Of a stretch of DNA of 64,000 nucleotides, positions 1-10,699 are shown in pieces; the stretch's first letter is position 1, and every line of letters starts with the position of its first letter. The notes beneath the pieces are model-generated. The model was not told the DNA's origin, made no database searches, and saw nothing but the letters and a program-made list of their open reading frames with translations. The DNA comes from Brachyhypopomus gauderio (Eukaryota > Chordata > Actinopteri > Gymnotiformes > Hypopomidae). The stretch spans positions 46,912,825 to 46,976,824 of the forward strand of contig NC_135212.1 in assembly GCF_052324685.1 (NCBI RefSeq), read 5' to 3'. A program made the position numbers and the translations under genes.

Positions 1-299
1 GACTCCTGCCTGTCCTGTTGACCACTTGGACGGCTCTCCCGTTTTGACCCGTGTCTGTACAAACGACTTCGCCTATGGAATTCCCCTTATTAAATCTCGC
101 TCTTCTCAGCGTTTGTGTCCGCCTCCTCGCACCGCAGCGCGCTACGCGTTAGTTCTTTGATATGAAGGAGTTCAAATTCCTTTTTGCACTTTTTTATTAA
201 GCAAATGCTTTGTCTTCGTTGCTTATTAAGGGCATGTTAATGCATTTATATGCAGAAAATAGATGTATGTTGGTGCAATAAACATACAGATCTGAATTC

Positions 300-441
300 A
301 TTGAAAATGTGTTCTTATTGAGAATAATTTGTAGTGTCTTTCATATCCAATTATTTGAAGTGCGTGGTCATGTGGCCCTCCAATAATAGTGCTGAAAATT
401 TTTTGGCCCTCTTTATCATGGAAGTTGCCCATCCCTGCTGT
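300..441 (-). mobile_element. possible hAT transposon terminal remnant
   Basis: Read on the minus strand, this stretch begins CAGGGATGGGCAACTTCC and continues into a GGGCC-rich segment. That resembles the CAGGG-type terminus of many fish hAT elements and MITEs. No matching second terminus or target duplication was found, and no transposase is present. It lies immediately before the recognisable L2 LINE, so it may be the site the LINE entered or a neighbouring fragment. The family call rests on the terminal motif only. Confidence 0.35.
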
Positions 442-442
442 A

Positions 443-826
443 GGATCAGCACTGATTGGTGACTCTGGTGGCTCAGTAGAATGGGGAGTTAAGTCATCAA
501 CTTCACTCTGCTTGTCCTTATCAGAGAGAGTCCTGTCCCAGTTTGCGGCTAAAACACAAATATATGCCGTAATCTGCTCTGGCCCCATCCCAATGCGGCG
601 CGGTGATGAGCAGTACAGCAGGCTCACGTCGCTAAACCGCTGGATGTCCAAGTGGTGTTCAGAAAATCAAGTGGGCTTTATTAATAATTGGGAAGAGTTC
701 GAGGGCAAGCCTGGTCTTTTAGGCAGGGACGGTGTCCACCCCACCCGGGATGGCGCTGCCCTGTTATCTTGCAGCATAGCCCATAGCCTGTTAGCTAGTC
801 GGCAGAGTAGCACTAGAAGCTGCTGA
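443..826 (+). pseudogene. L2 LINE ORF1 fragment, SGNH/GDSL-esterase-like C-terminus
   Basis: The frame ends at 826 and encodes a segment with VICSGPIPMRRGDEQ, NWMS-like and GFINNWEEF stretches, then GRDGVHPTRDGAALL. The DGVHP motif is the D-x-x-H block of SGNH hydrolases that fish CR1/L2-type LINEs carry in ORF1, where the esterase is thought to act in ribonucleoprotein or membrane interaction during retrotransposition. Only the C-terminal third of the usual domain is recognisable and the catalytic serine block is not visible, so this is a 5'-truncated ORF1. It sits 189 bp before the first ATG of ORF2. The exact left edge is uncertain. Confidence 0.6.
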
Positions 827-1015
827 CTGTCCAGGGTCGCGACCAGGCCGCAGACTAATGGGTTAAACCTGTCTGCGAGCTGCTTAGAGGCGTCACCAAG
901 TTCCCTTAGGATTGAGACTGTGTCTGTGCCCCGGGTTAAACTAAATCATAAGAAAATAGTCCGCCCGAAGTTTTTAACTAATATACAGACTTCACATCAA
1001 ATTATTACAACCTAT

Positions 1016-3886
1016 ATGACCGATCTGAAAATTGGATTAATCAATATTCGATCGCTCAACTCAAAAGCAGTTTTTGTAAATGAACTTATAACAGACCAGA
1101 AAATTGATATTCTTTGTCTAACTGAAACGTGGGTTCAATCTGGTGATTATTTAACTCTAAACGAAGCCACTCCTGTGGGATATAGTTATATACATAGACC
1201 TAGACTGTCAGGCAGAGGAGGTGGAATATGTATAATCTATCGTGATTGTTTAGAAATTCATCAGAAATACTTAGATATCTCAAACTCATTTGAGATGCAG
1301 TCTATTAATGTTATTAGTCCATCTGAAAATAAAAGTACATTCTCCCTAACTAATGTATACAGACCACCAGGGCCTTACTCAGATTTCTTAAACGATTTCA
1401 CCGATTTTGCAGCAAATTTAGCAGTATGTAGTGACAAAATAATAATGGTAGGAGACTTTAACATACACTTTGATAATGCGGAGGATCCACTGACAAGGGC
1501 TTTTACTTCTATATTGAACTCTGTCGGCATTAAACAAAACGTAGTAGGACCTACACATTATCGAAATCATACCCTAGATCTAATATTAACGCTGGGTATC
1601 GACGTAGATAATATAAACATACTCCCGCAAACCGTAGCAATCTCCGATCATTATTTAGTAAAATTCGATTTTCACCTTAACATAAATACCCGCCCGTCTC
1701 CTCGGCAGTGTATAAAGCGCTCAATAAATTCATCAACAGCAACACGGTTTATTGAAACCCTCCCTGACTTAACTGCTTTAGCCCACTCGCCATCCGATCC
1801 AGGAGAGTTAGATAGTCTAACCGACTACTTAGAGAATACCTGCAGATCAACTCTAGATATAGTAGCTCCACTAAAATATAAAAAAGCTAGATCCAAAAAG
1901 CTCGCCCCATGGTACACCGACCAAACTAGAAACTTAAAACAAATAGCACGTAAATTAGAGCGGAAATGGCGATCTACTAAATTGGAAGTATTCCACTGTG
2001 CCTGGAAGGATAGCATTATTGACTACAAACGGGCACTCACTAAAACACGCTCAGCATACTTAGCCTCACTGATAGAGAAAAATAAAAACAATCCTAGATT
2101 TCTTTTTAATACTATTTCTAAACTTACAAAAAATCAAGCAGGCACAGAACCTCAGATTCCAATAAACCTCACTAGTAATGTATTTATAGATTTCTTTGAT
2201 AATAAAATAGAGAATATTAGACAAAATATAAAACCCTTTATTAGCAATACAACTGGTATGTCATCTGGTTTGGTTGATATTGATTTAAATTACATACCGG
2301 GAGAAAAACTTGATGCTTTTCATCCACTCCCAAAATCAGAATTAGAGAAAATAATTTCTTCCTTAAATTGTACTACCTGCACATTAGACTCAGTTCCCTC
2401 AAAGTTATTAAAAGAGGTATTACCAGCTGTAACTGAACCTCTTCTAACTATAGTTAACTCATCCATTACAATAGGTCACATGCCCAAATCATGTAAATTA
2501 GCAATTATCAAACCTCTGATCAAGAAACCAAATCTTGATCCGACTGTGCTATCTAATTATAGACCCATTTCAAACACATCATTTATATCTAAGATCATAG
2601 AAAAAGCTGTTGCCCAGCAATTATGCCTATATCTGCATAGGAATAACACATTTGAAAAGTTCCAATCTGGTTTTAGGCCCCATCACAGTACTGAAACAGC
2701 ATTAGTTAAAGTAACAAATGATCTCCTCCTTGCATCAGATCAAGGCTATGTATCACTGTTAGTGCTTCTTGATCTTAGTGCAGCTTTCGACACAATTGAT
2801 CATAGGATCTTGCTAGAAAGGTTAGAACGCTGGGTTGGAGTCTCAGGCACAGCCCTTTCATGGTTTCAGTCTTACTTAACAAATCGCTATCAGTTTGTAG
2901 AGCTCAATAATATTTCATCCAAACGTACAATGGTTAAATATGGGGTCCCGCAAGGCTCCATCTTAGGACCACTATTATTTACATTATATATGCTACCATT
3001 GGGCACAGTTATAAACAAACATGGTGTCAATTTTCACTGCTATGCGGATGACACTCAACTTTACATATCAGCCAAACCCGATGACAAACTCAGTTTAGGA
3101 AAAATTGAGGCCTGTGTAAGAGATATTAAATGCTGGATGTCTCTAAACTTCCTACAATTAAATGAGGACAAAACAGAAGTTCTCCTTGTGGGCCCTAAGG
3201 CCGCAAGACAGAAAATTCCAAACTTAATGCTTAATCTTGCAGACTATCCCATTACACCTGGCACAGTAGCCAAAAACCTAGGCGTCATACTCGACTCCGA
3301 CCTATCATTTGATAAATATATAGATCATACTACTAGGATAGCTTTTCTACATCTCCGCAACATTGCCAAATTAAGAAATGCATTATCACAGGATGATGCA
3401 GAAAAATTGGTGCACGCCTTTGTTAGCTCTAGACTAGACTACTGCAATTCACTACTGTCAGGATGTTCAAATAGGAATCTAAATAAACTTCAAGTAGTTC
3501 AAAATGCCGCAGCTAGAGTTCTGACCAGAACTAGAAAATTTCAGCATATTAGACCAGTCCTATCAGCCCTGCATTGGCTCCCAGTTAAATTTCGTATTGA
3601 TTTTAAAATTCTATTATTAGCATATAAAGCACTACACGGGCTTGCTCCTGAATACCTCCAGGAACTTATTTCCTATTATGAACCCCCACGTCAACTAAGA
3701 TCACAGGGTGCTGGTCTGTTATTAGTTCCACAAATTAACAAGGTAACAGCAGGGGGAAGAGCCTTTTCTTATAAGGCCCCCCAGCTTTGGAATAATCTTC
3801 CTAAATGTGTCCGGGACTCTGACACAGTCACAATCTTTAAATCTAGGTTGAAAACCCACTTATTTAGTCTAGCGTTTGATAATTAA
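1016..3886 (+). CDS. L2 LINE ORF2: APE endonuclease and reverse transcriptase
   Basis: A 956-residue uninterrupted polyprotein counted from the first ATG. The frame is open further upstream but without an earlier ATG. The N-terminal AP-endonuclease-like domain spans about residues 1-220, with INIRSL (Asn10), the TETW block (Glu37), GDFN at 146-149, a TLDLIL block and SDH at 210-212. The reverse transcriptase follows, with [12 protein letters not shown] (about nt 2767), [10 protein letters not shown] (about 2942) and the catalytic YADD (3041). The C-terminal segment ends in the SRLKTHLF block typical of L2-type LINEs. The enzyme nicks target DNA and copies its own RNA there. All key catalytic motifs are present, so the protein looks functional, although the element seems to lack a full 5' end. 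Confidence 0.9.
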   Translation: MTDLKIGLINIRSLNSKAVFVNELITDQKIDILCLTETWVQSGDYLTLNEATPVGYSYIHRPRLSGRGGGICIIYRDCLEIHQKYLDISNSFEMQSINVISPSENKSTFSLTNVYRPPGPYSDFLNDFTDFAANLAVCSDKIIMVGDFNIHFDNAEDPLTRAFTSILNSVGIKQNVVGPTHYRNHTLDLILTLGIDVDNINILPQTVAISDHYLVKFDFHLNINTRPSPRQCIKRSINSSTATRFIETLPDLTALAHSPSDPGELDSLTDYLENTCRSTLDIVAPLKYKKARSKKLAPWYTDQTRNLKQIARKLERKWRSTKLEVFHCAWKDSIIDYKRALTKTRSAYLASLIEKNKNNPRFLFNTISKLTKNQAGTEPQIPINLTSNVFIDFFDNKIENIRQNIKPFISNTTGMSSGLVDIDLNYIPGEKLDAFHPLPKSELEKIISSLNCTTCTLDSVPSKLLKEVLPAVTEPLLTIVNSSITIGHMPKSCKLAIIKPLIKKPNLDPTVLSNYRPISNTSFISKIIEKAVAQQLCLYLHRNNTFEKFQSGFRPHHSTETALVKVTNDLLLASDQGYVSLLVLLDLSAAFDTIDHRILLERLERWVGVSGTALSWFQSYLTNRYQFVELNNISSKRTMVKYGVPQGSILGPLLFTLYMLPLGTVINKHGVNFHCYADDTQLYISAKPDDKLSLGKIEACVRDIKCWMSLNFLQLNEDKTEVLLVGPKAARQKIPNLMLNLADYPITPGTVAKNLGVILDSDLSFDKYIDHTTRIAFLHLRNIAKLRNALSQDDAEKLVHAFVSSRLDYCNSLLSGCSNRNLNKLQVVQNAAARVLTRTRKFQHIRPVLSALHWLPVKFRIDFKILLLAYKALHGLAPEYLQELISYYEPPRQLRSQGAGLLLVPQINKVTAGGRAFSYKAPQLWNNLPKCVRDSDTVTIFKSRLKTHLFSLAFDN

Positions 3887-4602
3887 TATCCCCCTTAGAT
3901 AAAGGTACAGATCCAGGGGTTCATAGACGAAGGGTTTTATGGTAGACTGGGGTGCTGGTGCTGTCATCCTGTCACTGCTCGTGGTCACTCAAGTTTGTTG
4001 ACAGTGCAGTGGACGGATGCCATTGTCTCAGAATGCCCCCAAGCCTATGTTACCTTCTGGTTCTGCCTTTTTTTAGCTAGGCTGTAATAATTTAACTTAG
4101 TGCCGGAGTTGCTGCCACACTCCAGAAATGTTTATAATTTTACCTGTCCTGTATATGTCCTCATACAGAGCTAATTTTCCCTGTTTCATTTCTCCACATG
4201 GCTGCCCGCCTGCTTGAGGAATAATGAGATGAGGAGAGACAAGCGATCCATCCTGGCCGGCCACCTCCTGCCTAACCGGATGCCTACACCATGATGGACA
4301 TTATTACATATTTTTCGGTCTAAATGGACATTATTGCATCTTTTACATTCTGTCTACATTCTGTCTATATTATTGTTGTTGTCATGGTGACCGGTGTCGG
4401 CCAGAGGAGGATGGGTTCCCCCCCTGAGTCTTGGTTCCTCTCAAGGTTTCTTCCTCATGCAAAAAAACTAGGGAGTTTTTCCTTGCCACTGTCGCCTTTG
4501 GCTTGCTCACTGGGGGCTAGGACTCGGCACTTGTAAAGCTGCTTTGTGACAACAACTGTTGTAAAAAGCGCTATATAAATAAAATTTGATTGATTGATTG
4601 AT
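3887..4602 (+). other. L2 LINE 3' UTR and TTGA-repeat tail
   Basis: Non-coding 3' region of the LINE, ending in a short TTGA/TGAT repeat. Such 3' ends are the part recognised by the element's own reverse transcriptase. The block from about 4405 to 4595 aligns by eye with a segment repeated in every array unit, for example 14340-14514: AGGATGGGTT, TTCCTTGCCACTGTCGCC, TTTGGCTTGCTCA and AAGCTGCTTTG are shared. Confidence 0.8.
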
Positions 4603-5753
4603 GTCACAAACTATTCAGCAGAAACCATGTTGTCTACAAGACCACATTATTATTTATTTAAAACTGAAGGAAATACTTGATAGCTTAAAATATAAAGTGA
4701 TGTGGTAATATACGAACCAATAAAAATGTAAGCCATTACATTAAAGTTATGGAAAATCATCACTATGAGGTGTACGAATTCAGTGAACTTATGCGCCATG
4801 CTCCTGACCAGCCTCTGGTCGTGGGTTTAAAACGGGCTGTTGTGGTCTGGTAGGTGGGGTGTGGGTGCTGCTTGCATCATCATCTGGAATCCAGCCTGGA
4901 GGTCTCTTTAATTATTAATTCAGCTTATATTTCCATTCAGCCTGTGGATGTGTGGGGTAGTTGTATCTCTGACATTCATTGGCCAATGTTAGTGACTGTA
5001 TGCTGTTCAGTGAACACTACATATTTACAAAATTAATATTAATATTTGCACTGTGTGTAATGTCATTTAGGGTGGTTGTTAACTGATGACTGATGTTGAT
5101 CTGACTTTGTTATGCTGTGGTTATGGTAGGAGCTAATTCTACCCTCTGCACAGAAAAAACACAAGTGTTTTATTACACCTGATGGTCCTTCTGGACTTTT
5201 TTCTCTCAAAGCCCAAAGCTTCAATTCTCTTGATCTCCACCCCTTAAATCCTTAAAATCCTAGACACAGTGATGTGATGTGCGCTTAGAGATTACTCAAA
5301 ATATGTACCTCACAAATACATTTTATTAGTTAAGGACAATAGATCTGTTCTTGTCATGGGCAGAAACATCTATGTAGCACCAACAGGGTGGGTCTTAAGA
5401 AGTGATGATGGGAATGCCAAGTGTAACACAAATTCAGAACTTCCTTTATATGTAGGATATTGAACAGATTCACAACTGAACTTTTGCCATTTCTCTTAGT
5501 CTGGTCTCAAACATGTGATGTCAAAAGACCTTGCGTAGACCATTCTGACCTGTGGAGGAAGATGGACACCAGGGCCAAAAATTAATCACGTTACTCTTCC
5601 AGTTTTCGCATTCTTCTGCGTTTGCAGTCTACATGCCCTGCTTATTGCCCAAGCAGTGGTGTTACCCGTCAACCACCTCCAGAAGACATTCTGGACCATT
5701 CTGATTATGTTCCTTATGGTGTTCCACACGGCCCAAGTTTTCTTATCATACAG
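4603..5753. other. unique flank with no recognised gene
   Basis: AT-rich single-copy sequence between the LINE and the palindromic MITE. The open frames are short (60-70 codons) and have no protein-like composition, splice context or family motif that I recognise. No tRNA or other structured RNA was seen. Confidence 0.6.
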
Positions 5754-5860
5754 GGGTGGGTTTCCCGAAACGTTCGTAGCGCTAAGTACTTCGTAACCTC
5801 GTATGAAATGTATGAGGTTAAGAAGTACTTAGCGCTAAGAATGTTTCGGGAAACCCACCC
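5754..5860. mobile_element. 107-bp palindromic MITE with 3-bp CAG target duplication
   Basis: The element is almost entirely one inverted repeat. It begins GGGTGGGTTTCCCGAAACGT and ends with the near-exact reverse complement, with arms meeting around a short AATG-like centre near 5807-5812. It is flanked by CAG at 5751-5753 and at 5861-5863. Length, foldback structure and a 3-bp target duplication fit a non-autonomous PIF/Harbinger-like MITE. The GGG start and CWG target resemble the larger Harbinger element in the array, but the internal sequences differ. Arm similarity is very high, so the insertion is probably fairly recent. Confidence 0.75.
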
Positions 5861-5863
5861 CAG

Positions 5864-7195
5864 GTTTATCACACTGATCAAGCACCAAAGGCTGTAATGT
5901 TTTGAAGAACCCATTCTAATATTTCCCACAATGTGCAAATATATTAACATATCTTTAATATATCCGCAAAAAAACTGTATAGTCACACTTTGGAGACATT
6001 TTCACATGTCTTTTTATTACATATAAATATATCATGCATAAGATGCTTGAGTAATCTTTAAGCCTAGTTATGGATAGCGTTATTTCTCAGAATAATCAAG
6101 AATCCATTTGCATAACTAAGGGATTTTTTTATTTGATTATCTGTGTGTGACTGATGTAGTGATATGCCAACAATAGTAATAAGAGCTATTTGAAATATCA
6201 GATTAGTTAAATCATTTATAGACTCTTCACACCTTACCATCACCAGCAGGAGAGAGTGGATGGACAGATGTTTAGTGAAGCTGGCTGTTTTCACAGTAAG
6301 GGCAAAAAGACATTAAATTCCCAAAACAAAACCAGCACATTGCTTTAGGTCATGGTGTCATGAAGGTCACTTTCTAACAAACGTTGTCACACCCGTTATA
6401 GCCTGCATAAATTGGACTAATCCAAATGCTGCCACAACTGTAAAGCAAAAATGTCATTTGTAATTCTAAATATTATTTCCAACTTATACCTAATGCTATT
6501 TTTTCCTAGTACTTAACACTGTCTGCCATGGCTTATGATGAATATGTCTGTGGCATTCAAATGTAAGTCCACCAAATCTCTTTAAGCCGGCTCTGTTCTG
6601 TGTGTGTTTGTCTTCTATCTTTGAAGAGACACATTGAGTAGACATGATAATGAAATGATTAATCTTGGATAATGGCAGAGGCTGCTTTGTGTTTTAGCAC
6701 ACACGTCTCTCCTTTTTGGGATGTCATAAAACACTTTTTGAACTGTTTCCAGTTGGGAAATGTCAATGATGAAAACCAGACCCACTAGGACTAGGACTTT
6801 CAAAAGGAAATACATACAGATGAATGAAGGTTGTACTGTTTGTATTGAACCATGACCACGGGGTTGAGAAAGGCACTATAGAAATGTAACATATTACTGA
6901 TGTGTTTCTTTGTTGGATGTTTTGTGCTTATTGCATGAGGATAAATGTTCTTTAAACAATGTGGGCAGTGAAACATACAACTAGTCTCCCTTTTGAGATG
7001 CGAGTTTTCTGCTGATTTAAACTGAAACATGCAGTTTTGGGTCTTGAGCTTTTCACCCTTGTTTCAAAATGGCTTCAAATATTAGGGCATTTTGTTGTTC
7101 TAAATATCTGTCACCAGACAAACACTTTCATTTGTTGTTTTGGTTGTAAATACACTAATTCAAGAATCTAGAAGGTAACTGGTAGTAGATGTTGC
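5864..7195. other. unique flank with no recognised gene
   Basis: AT-rich single-copy sequence. I see no exon-like block with splice sites, no transposon termini and no structured RNA. Short open frames on either strand look like chance. Confidence 0.55.
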
Positions 7196-7199
7196 ACTC

Positions 7200-7790
7200 T
7201 CAAAATACAGTTTCACTTATCGAAGTCTTCCAGCTCCAATCCGAGATTCACAGTTCCAGTCTTTAAATTTAAGCTCAAGACTCAAGACCTATTTAATCAA
7301 GCCTTCAGTTAATATACTACATATGAAGGTATGGAGCTCGGGGCCCCCAATCATTGAGTCTTCTGGGATATTGAGTAATCAGAGATGTTGATGCCATCAT
7401 CCACCCTTCATGCATTCACTCTAGTGTGTAACTACTGGGTGAAAGCATTGGCTCAGTGAGAGACTGTGGTCACCTCCAGGCCCCTCCCTTTAGTTTTGCT
7501 GCTATAGCTAAGCCTGCTGGAGCCACATGCTAATCACTGGCACATGTGATATATATATGGTTAAATTTTATGTTTACATATTTAACCTGCATTTTGCATC
7601 TTGGCTACACGTTTCTACAAATTGATTCCTGTAGTTTAGTAGTAGTCTGGCTCAAGGCCATCTTGAATTCCGATACATATATGCTACTATCTAGGATGTA
7701 TTCTGTGAACAGATGCAAAGCACTTTGTAAGTCGCTCTGGATAAGAGCGTCTGCTAAACGCCCTAAATCTACATGTAAAATGAATTCCAT
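7200..7790 (+). mobile_element. 5'-truncated L2-superfamily LINE remnant
   Basis: From about 7218 the translation RSLPAPIRDS, a short gap, then SSRLKTYL matches the extreme C-terminus of L2-type ORF2; the intact LINE here has [10 protein letters not shown] and KSRLKTHL. A 3' UTR-like stretch follows and ends with GTAAGTCGCTCTGGATAAGA GCG, a tail common at the 3' ends of fish LINEs and their SINEs. Only the last part of the element is present, as expected from incomplete reverse transcription. The boundaries are approximate. Confidence 0.6.
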
Positions 7791-8316
7791 AAAGCACCTA
7801 GAAGATGGTCTGGCTTACCAGTGGTTGTCCGATGCTGTGAACGGATGAGTTGATGCCACCAAAAGTGTTTCTGTGGATAATGTAGTTAAATGGCTCAATA
7901 GACAGGAAATGTAATCTAGCAATTTGCATAACTTCCCTGCTGTCTTTATCCAAGAGCTTTTGCTTGCATGTTCATAATTAAACATTTAGGATTTAAACCT
8001 AAAAAAACCAAACAAAAGTGTCCTGCCAGAAAATTATTTGCCCTCAGGAGCTACTGCACCACGGCTCTTAAATGACAATGGATTGCCATTCTTTAATCAC
8101 CAAAAAATAGGAATGCAAGTGTTATTCTTGATTAATACATTAGATAAGTATGCTCAGTCTGCTGTAGTAATAATTGGGAATAAAAAAAAAAAAAAAGGGG
8201 CTCCACCCTGAAATTTCAGGGAAATTGGCCAGACATATCCCTCCCGGGTGTTAGATTAAACATTCGTTGTGTGTACAGTTTATGACCCCTCACTGGCCCA
8301 AAGTGGTTAGAAAGCC
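7791..8316. other. short flank before the array, with poly-A run and small palindrome
   Basis: Non-coding. It contains a run of about 15 A (near 8182-8196) followed by GGGG and a perfect 16-bp palindrome CCCTGAAATTTCAGGG at 8206-8221. Homology to the tandem units starts at about 8317, so this is the junction between unique sequence and the array. No gene was recognised. Confidence 0.55.
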
Positions 8317-8720
8317 GCTTCATGAACCATTACAAATGACATTTTCAGGAGATGCAGCTACCCGAACTTCATTTCAGAAAGATCTCCAAGACAAGAAAGT
8401 TGTGCCTATTATGAGAACACCTTTCTCCAGCAGCATCTACCAACCTTCCTTTGTTACTCATGTCTGGGTTTGGCATCAAAGCTGGCATGCAGGTGTACAG
8501 CAATTTCACCTGACCTTTGGCAGTTGGTCATTTGCTCAAAATGCCATGTAGAAACCTAGGTCAAATTCAGGTTTGATCACCTTAAGCTACATTTGGCAAT
8601 TAATACATTGATTTACATGACAGCTGAAGACCTAGACTAGGCTCAGCCCAATTGCATAGCAACACAGGACAGGTTGTGGAGTCAAAGCACAAGGTTTATT
8701 TCATTCAAGACATGGGGCCA

Positions 8721-10609
8721 TCAAGCACTCTCCTTAACCATGATTGGACCAAGGATTACTTCTCCTTCCAGCAGAGTACCTGCAAAAAAAAGGGGGGGGG
8801 GGAAGGGATTTAGGCTCTGCTTGCAAGTTCACATCACCTTTAGTCCAAGCTCCAGACCTTCTCCAAGAAGGATCAGGTACCGGCACGTACCTCCGTCCTC
8901 AGACAAGTCTCGACCCTTCCGGAAGCTACAGGTGGTCTCGCAACAGCCACACACCTGGTCAGGCCCATATGCTGCAGTCCACCTGTAAAGCCAGAATACC
9001 CAAGTTTACCAGCTAGGCCTCACCAGTAACCTGCTGGTTTCAGGACCACAGCCACATACCTGTTGCTAGAGAACGAACAAGCTTTGTGCTCAGCATCAGC
9101 AGAGTAAGAAGCTGGAGTTGCCTTCATAAAGCATGTGAAGTAGAGCTGGAGAGACAGGGGTTAGTTCAGACAGCCAGTCATTCTACTCACCCCCCTACCA
9201 AACATGCTTACATACCAAACCACTGTTGTCCTGCTGAAACTTGAATGCCTCCAACTGAAACCTCAGCTTGTCTGCTTCAGTTTGGGGCAGGAAGTGAGAA
9301 TGGGAACCTGTGAGCTTGGCATCAATCAGGCACCTGCAATCATTTGTGCAGTCAGACCACAACTAGCTGATCTCTACAGCCATCACAAAGCCCACAAGGA
9401 AGCCACTCACCCATGGTTATCTATGAAGGCATAACTGGGGACTGCAGTCACATCAGGAAACACCGTGGCCACACAGGTGTCCAGATACACACGAAGGGGC
9501 ACATGGTAGAACTGAATTACAGATGCCTCAACACTGATCACATCATGCAGGAAGTACTGGTTGGAGAGCCTTTCAGATGTCCAGTCATCTGGGAGAAGAA
9601 ACCTCATTAGGTCCAGTTCTGGCACAGATCAGTAGGTCTGGTGTAGCCATGGGACAAACCTGTCATGAGCCTCAGGGAGAAGACAAGCTGTTCCTCAGCA
9701 ACTTGGGTAGAAGCATATGGGATCCAGGCAGGCATCAGAGCATTGCTGCTTACATTGTGGAGCCTACAAAGCATTTGATGGTCATCAGATTGAACAGAGC
9801 CTTCCAAATAATACTGAACAGCACATCTGGTAGGGTCCAATACCTTGGATAGTGACACTCGATGCGAACCTCAGCACCAACAGTTCTCACAATAGGAGTG
9901 TGAGCAAAATTGTGGGGAACATAGCGGACGTAGAAGACGTAGACCAGCTCATCTGGAGTCATCTGTTAAGAAAGAAGTGGTGTTATTGCATGCAGGTTTA
10001 ACACAGCACTGAAGCGTTCACTTCATAGACACTCACACTGGTAGTACTGTTGCAGGCCTGCAGTGCTGACTGGAAGATGAGAACTTGAGCAGCACGGTCC
10101 TCCCCACTGACGGCACAGTTTCCCAGGGTGATCTCAGATGGATTTATCAGCTCACCGGTTCCAAACAGGTCCTTCTTGACCTCCACATGTACGCCAGTCT
10201 CACCACACTCTGCTGCTACACTTGCAGTAGGAACAGGGGGGCTCATCTGAAACTGCATCAGTGGCTGCCTTGCTGGTAGTTGAGGGTCATTGGGGAAATG
10301 CCATGCCACCTGCTTCACAGGTCCCTGAAATATTTGCTGGGACTGAACATTGGAAGGCTGCTGCACAGGTATCTGCACAGGATTCCAGGACTGCTGGCTA
10401 AATGAGCCTTGTGCAGGCCCTGTGGGGTTAGAAACATGGCTCCCCTGAGAAGCCCCTCCAGCAACCACTTGCCTTATTGCTTGAGGCTGCTGATGAGGTT
10501 GTAGTCCAGCTGGAAGTTGAGATTTGAACACTCCTTGTAGTTGTGCATCAGACAACACAAACACACCCAGCAACAGCACCACACCAAGCCCCACTTTGCT
10601 CAAACCCAT
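8721..10609 (-). CDS. zp3: zona pellucida sperm-binding protein 3-like, copy 1 (8 exons)
   Basis: Egg-coat glycoprotein whose ZP module polymerises into the fish egg envelope. Exons in mRNA order: 10609-10037, 9962-9844, 9763-9660, 9588-9411, 9333-9216, 9145-9060, 8982-8891, 8779-8721. All introns are GT/AG and short (70-111 bp), giving 1329 nt and 442 aa. The start is the only ATG before the ZP frame, with A at -3 and G at +4. Residues 1-22 are a signal peptide ending LSDA. Residues 24-130 are Q/P-rich. ZP-N has Cys135, 165, 186 and 227. ZP-C has Cys304, 326, 369 and 387, followed by the ZP3 subdomain Cys404, 406, 407 and 411. A basic RKGR (414-417) may be the release cleavage site; EGEVILGPIMV resembles the external hydrophobic patch of ZP propeptides. 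There is no transmembrane segment. N-glycosylation sequons lie at Asn187 and Asn234. Poly-A signal AATAAA is at 8700-8695. This copy alone has Ile93 where the others have Val. Orthology within the fish zp3 paralogues is not resolved. Confidence 0.95.
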
Positions 10610-10632
10610 TGTTGTTGTTCTTCTTCTTCTCC
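10610..10632 (-). repeat. GAA/CAA trinucleotide repeat in the zp3 5' UTR
   Basis: Immediately before the ATG the mRNA reads (GAA)n(CAA)n, and n varies between copies: 4 and 3 in copies 1, 5 and 6; about 6 and 3 in copy 2; about 7 and 4 in copy 3; 4 and 6 in copy 4; an interleaved form in copies 7 and 8. The repeat stays outside the coding frame because no ATG precedes it. Confidence 0.8.
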
Positions 10633-10687
10633 CTAAAAACAATTAATTAAAAAAGCTCACACATAGCAGTCTTGTTTGACCATTCCA

Positions 10688-10694
10688 TTTTATA
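10688..10694 (-). promoter_or_regulatory. TATA box of zp3 copy 1
   Basis: On the minus strand GGTATAAAATGG lies about 80 bp upstream of the ATG, placing transcription start near 10660 and leaving a 5' UTR of about 50 nt. A CAGCTG E-box lies about 90 bp further upstream at 10778-10783. Vertebrate ZP promoters typically carry a TATA box and an E-box bound by the oocyte factor FIGLA, so the arrangement fits oocyte expression; binding is inferred. Confidence 0.7.
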
Positions 10695-10699
10695 CCATA

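Larger units (their letters stand above)
443..4602 (+). mobile_element. L2-type LINE, nearly full length
   Basis: A non-LTR retrotransposon in the order esterase-like ORF1 remnant (to 826), ORF2 (1016-3886), 3' UTR (3887 to about 4570) and a TTGA-repeat tail ending near 4602. The last 200 bases carry the fish L2 tail, with GTAAAGCTGCTTTGTGACAA and then GCGCTATATAAATAAA. The 5' limit is uncertain: the ORF1 fragment is too short for a whole ORF1, so a 5' truncation is likely. ORF2 has no stop or frameshift over 956 codons, so this is a young insertion. Target-site duplications could not be confirmed. Every unit of the tandem array downstream carries a related but diverged 3' end. Confidence 0.85.

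Noticed and set aside
1-290. Stretch with a compositional resemblance to the end of an LTR-type element
   Set aside because: No terminal motifs, primer-binding site or partner repeat could be seen; cut by the window edge. Too weak to list.
4324-4536. 70-codon frame in the L2 3' UTR
   Set aside because: Lies in the non-coding 3' region of the LINE and is translated from its conserved tail.
5622-5986. Two overlapping frames of about 90 codons on opposite strands
   Set aside because: Both run through the palindromic MITE, which creates mirrored peptide segments (RETHP ... YFVTSYEMYEV); not genes.
9204-9852. Plus-strand open frames across the zp3 genes (65-91 codons, repeated in each unit)
   Set aside because: They are antisense shadows of zp3 exons 3-5; the minus strand has the conserved ZP domain and correct splice sites.
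10610-10642. N-terminal extension of zp3 with Arg/Thr repeats upstream of the ATG
   Set aside because: The frame is open upstream only from a TTG codon; no ATG exists there, and the repeat number varies freely between copies. It is 5' UTR.
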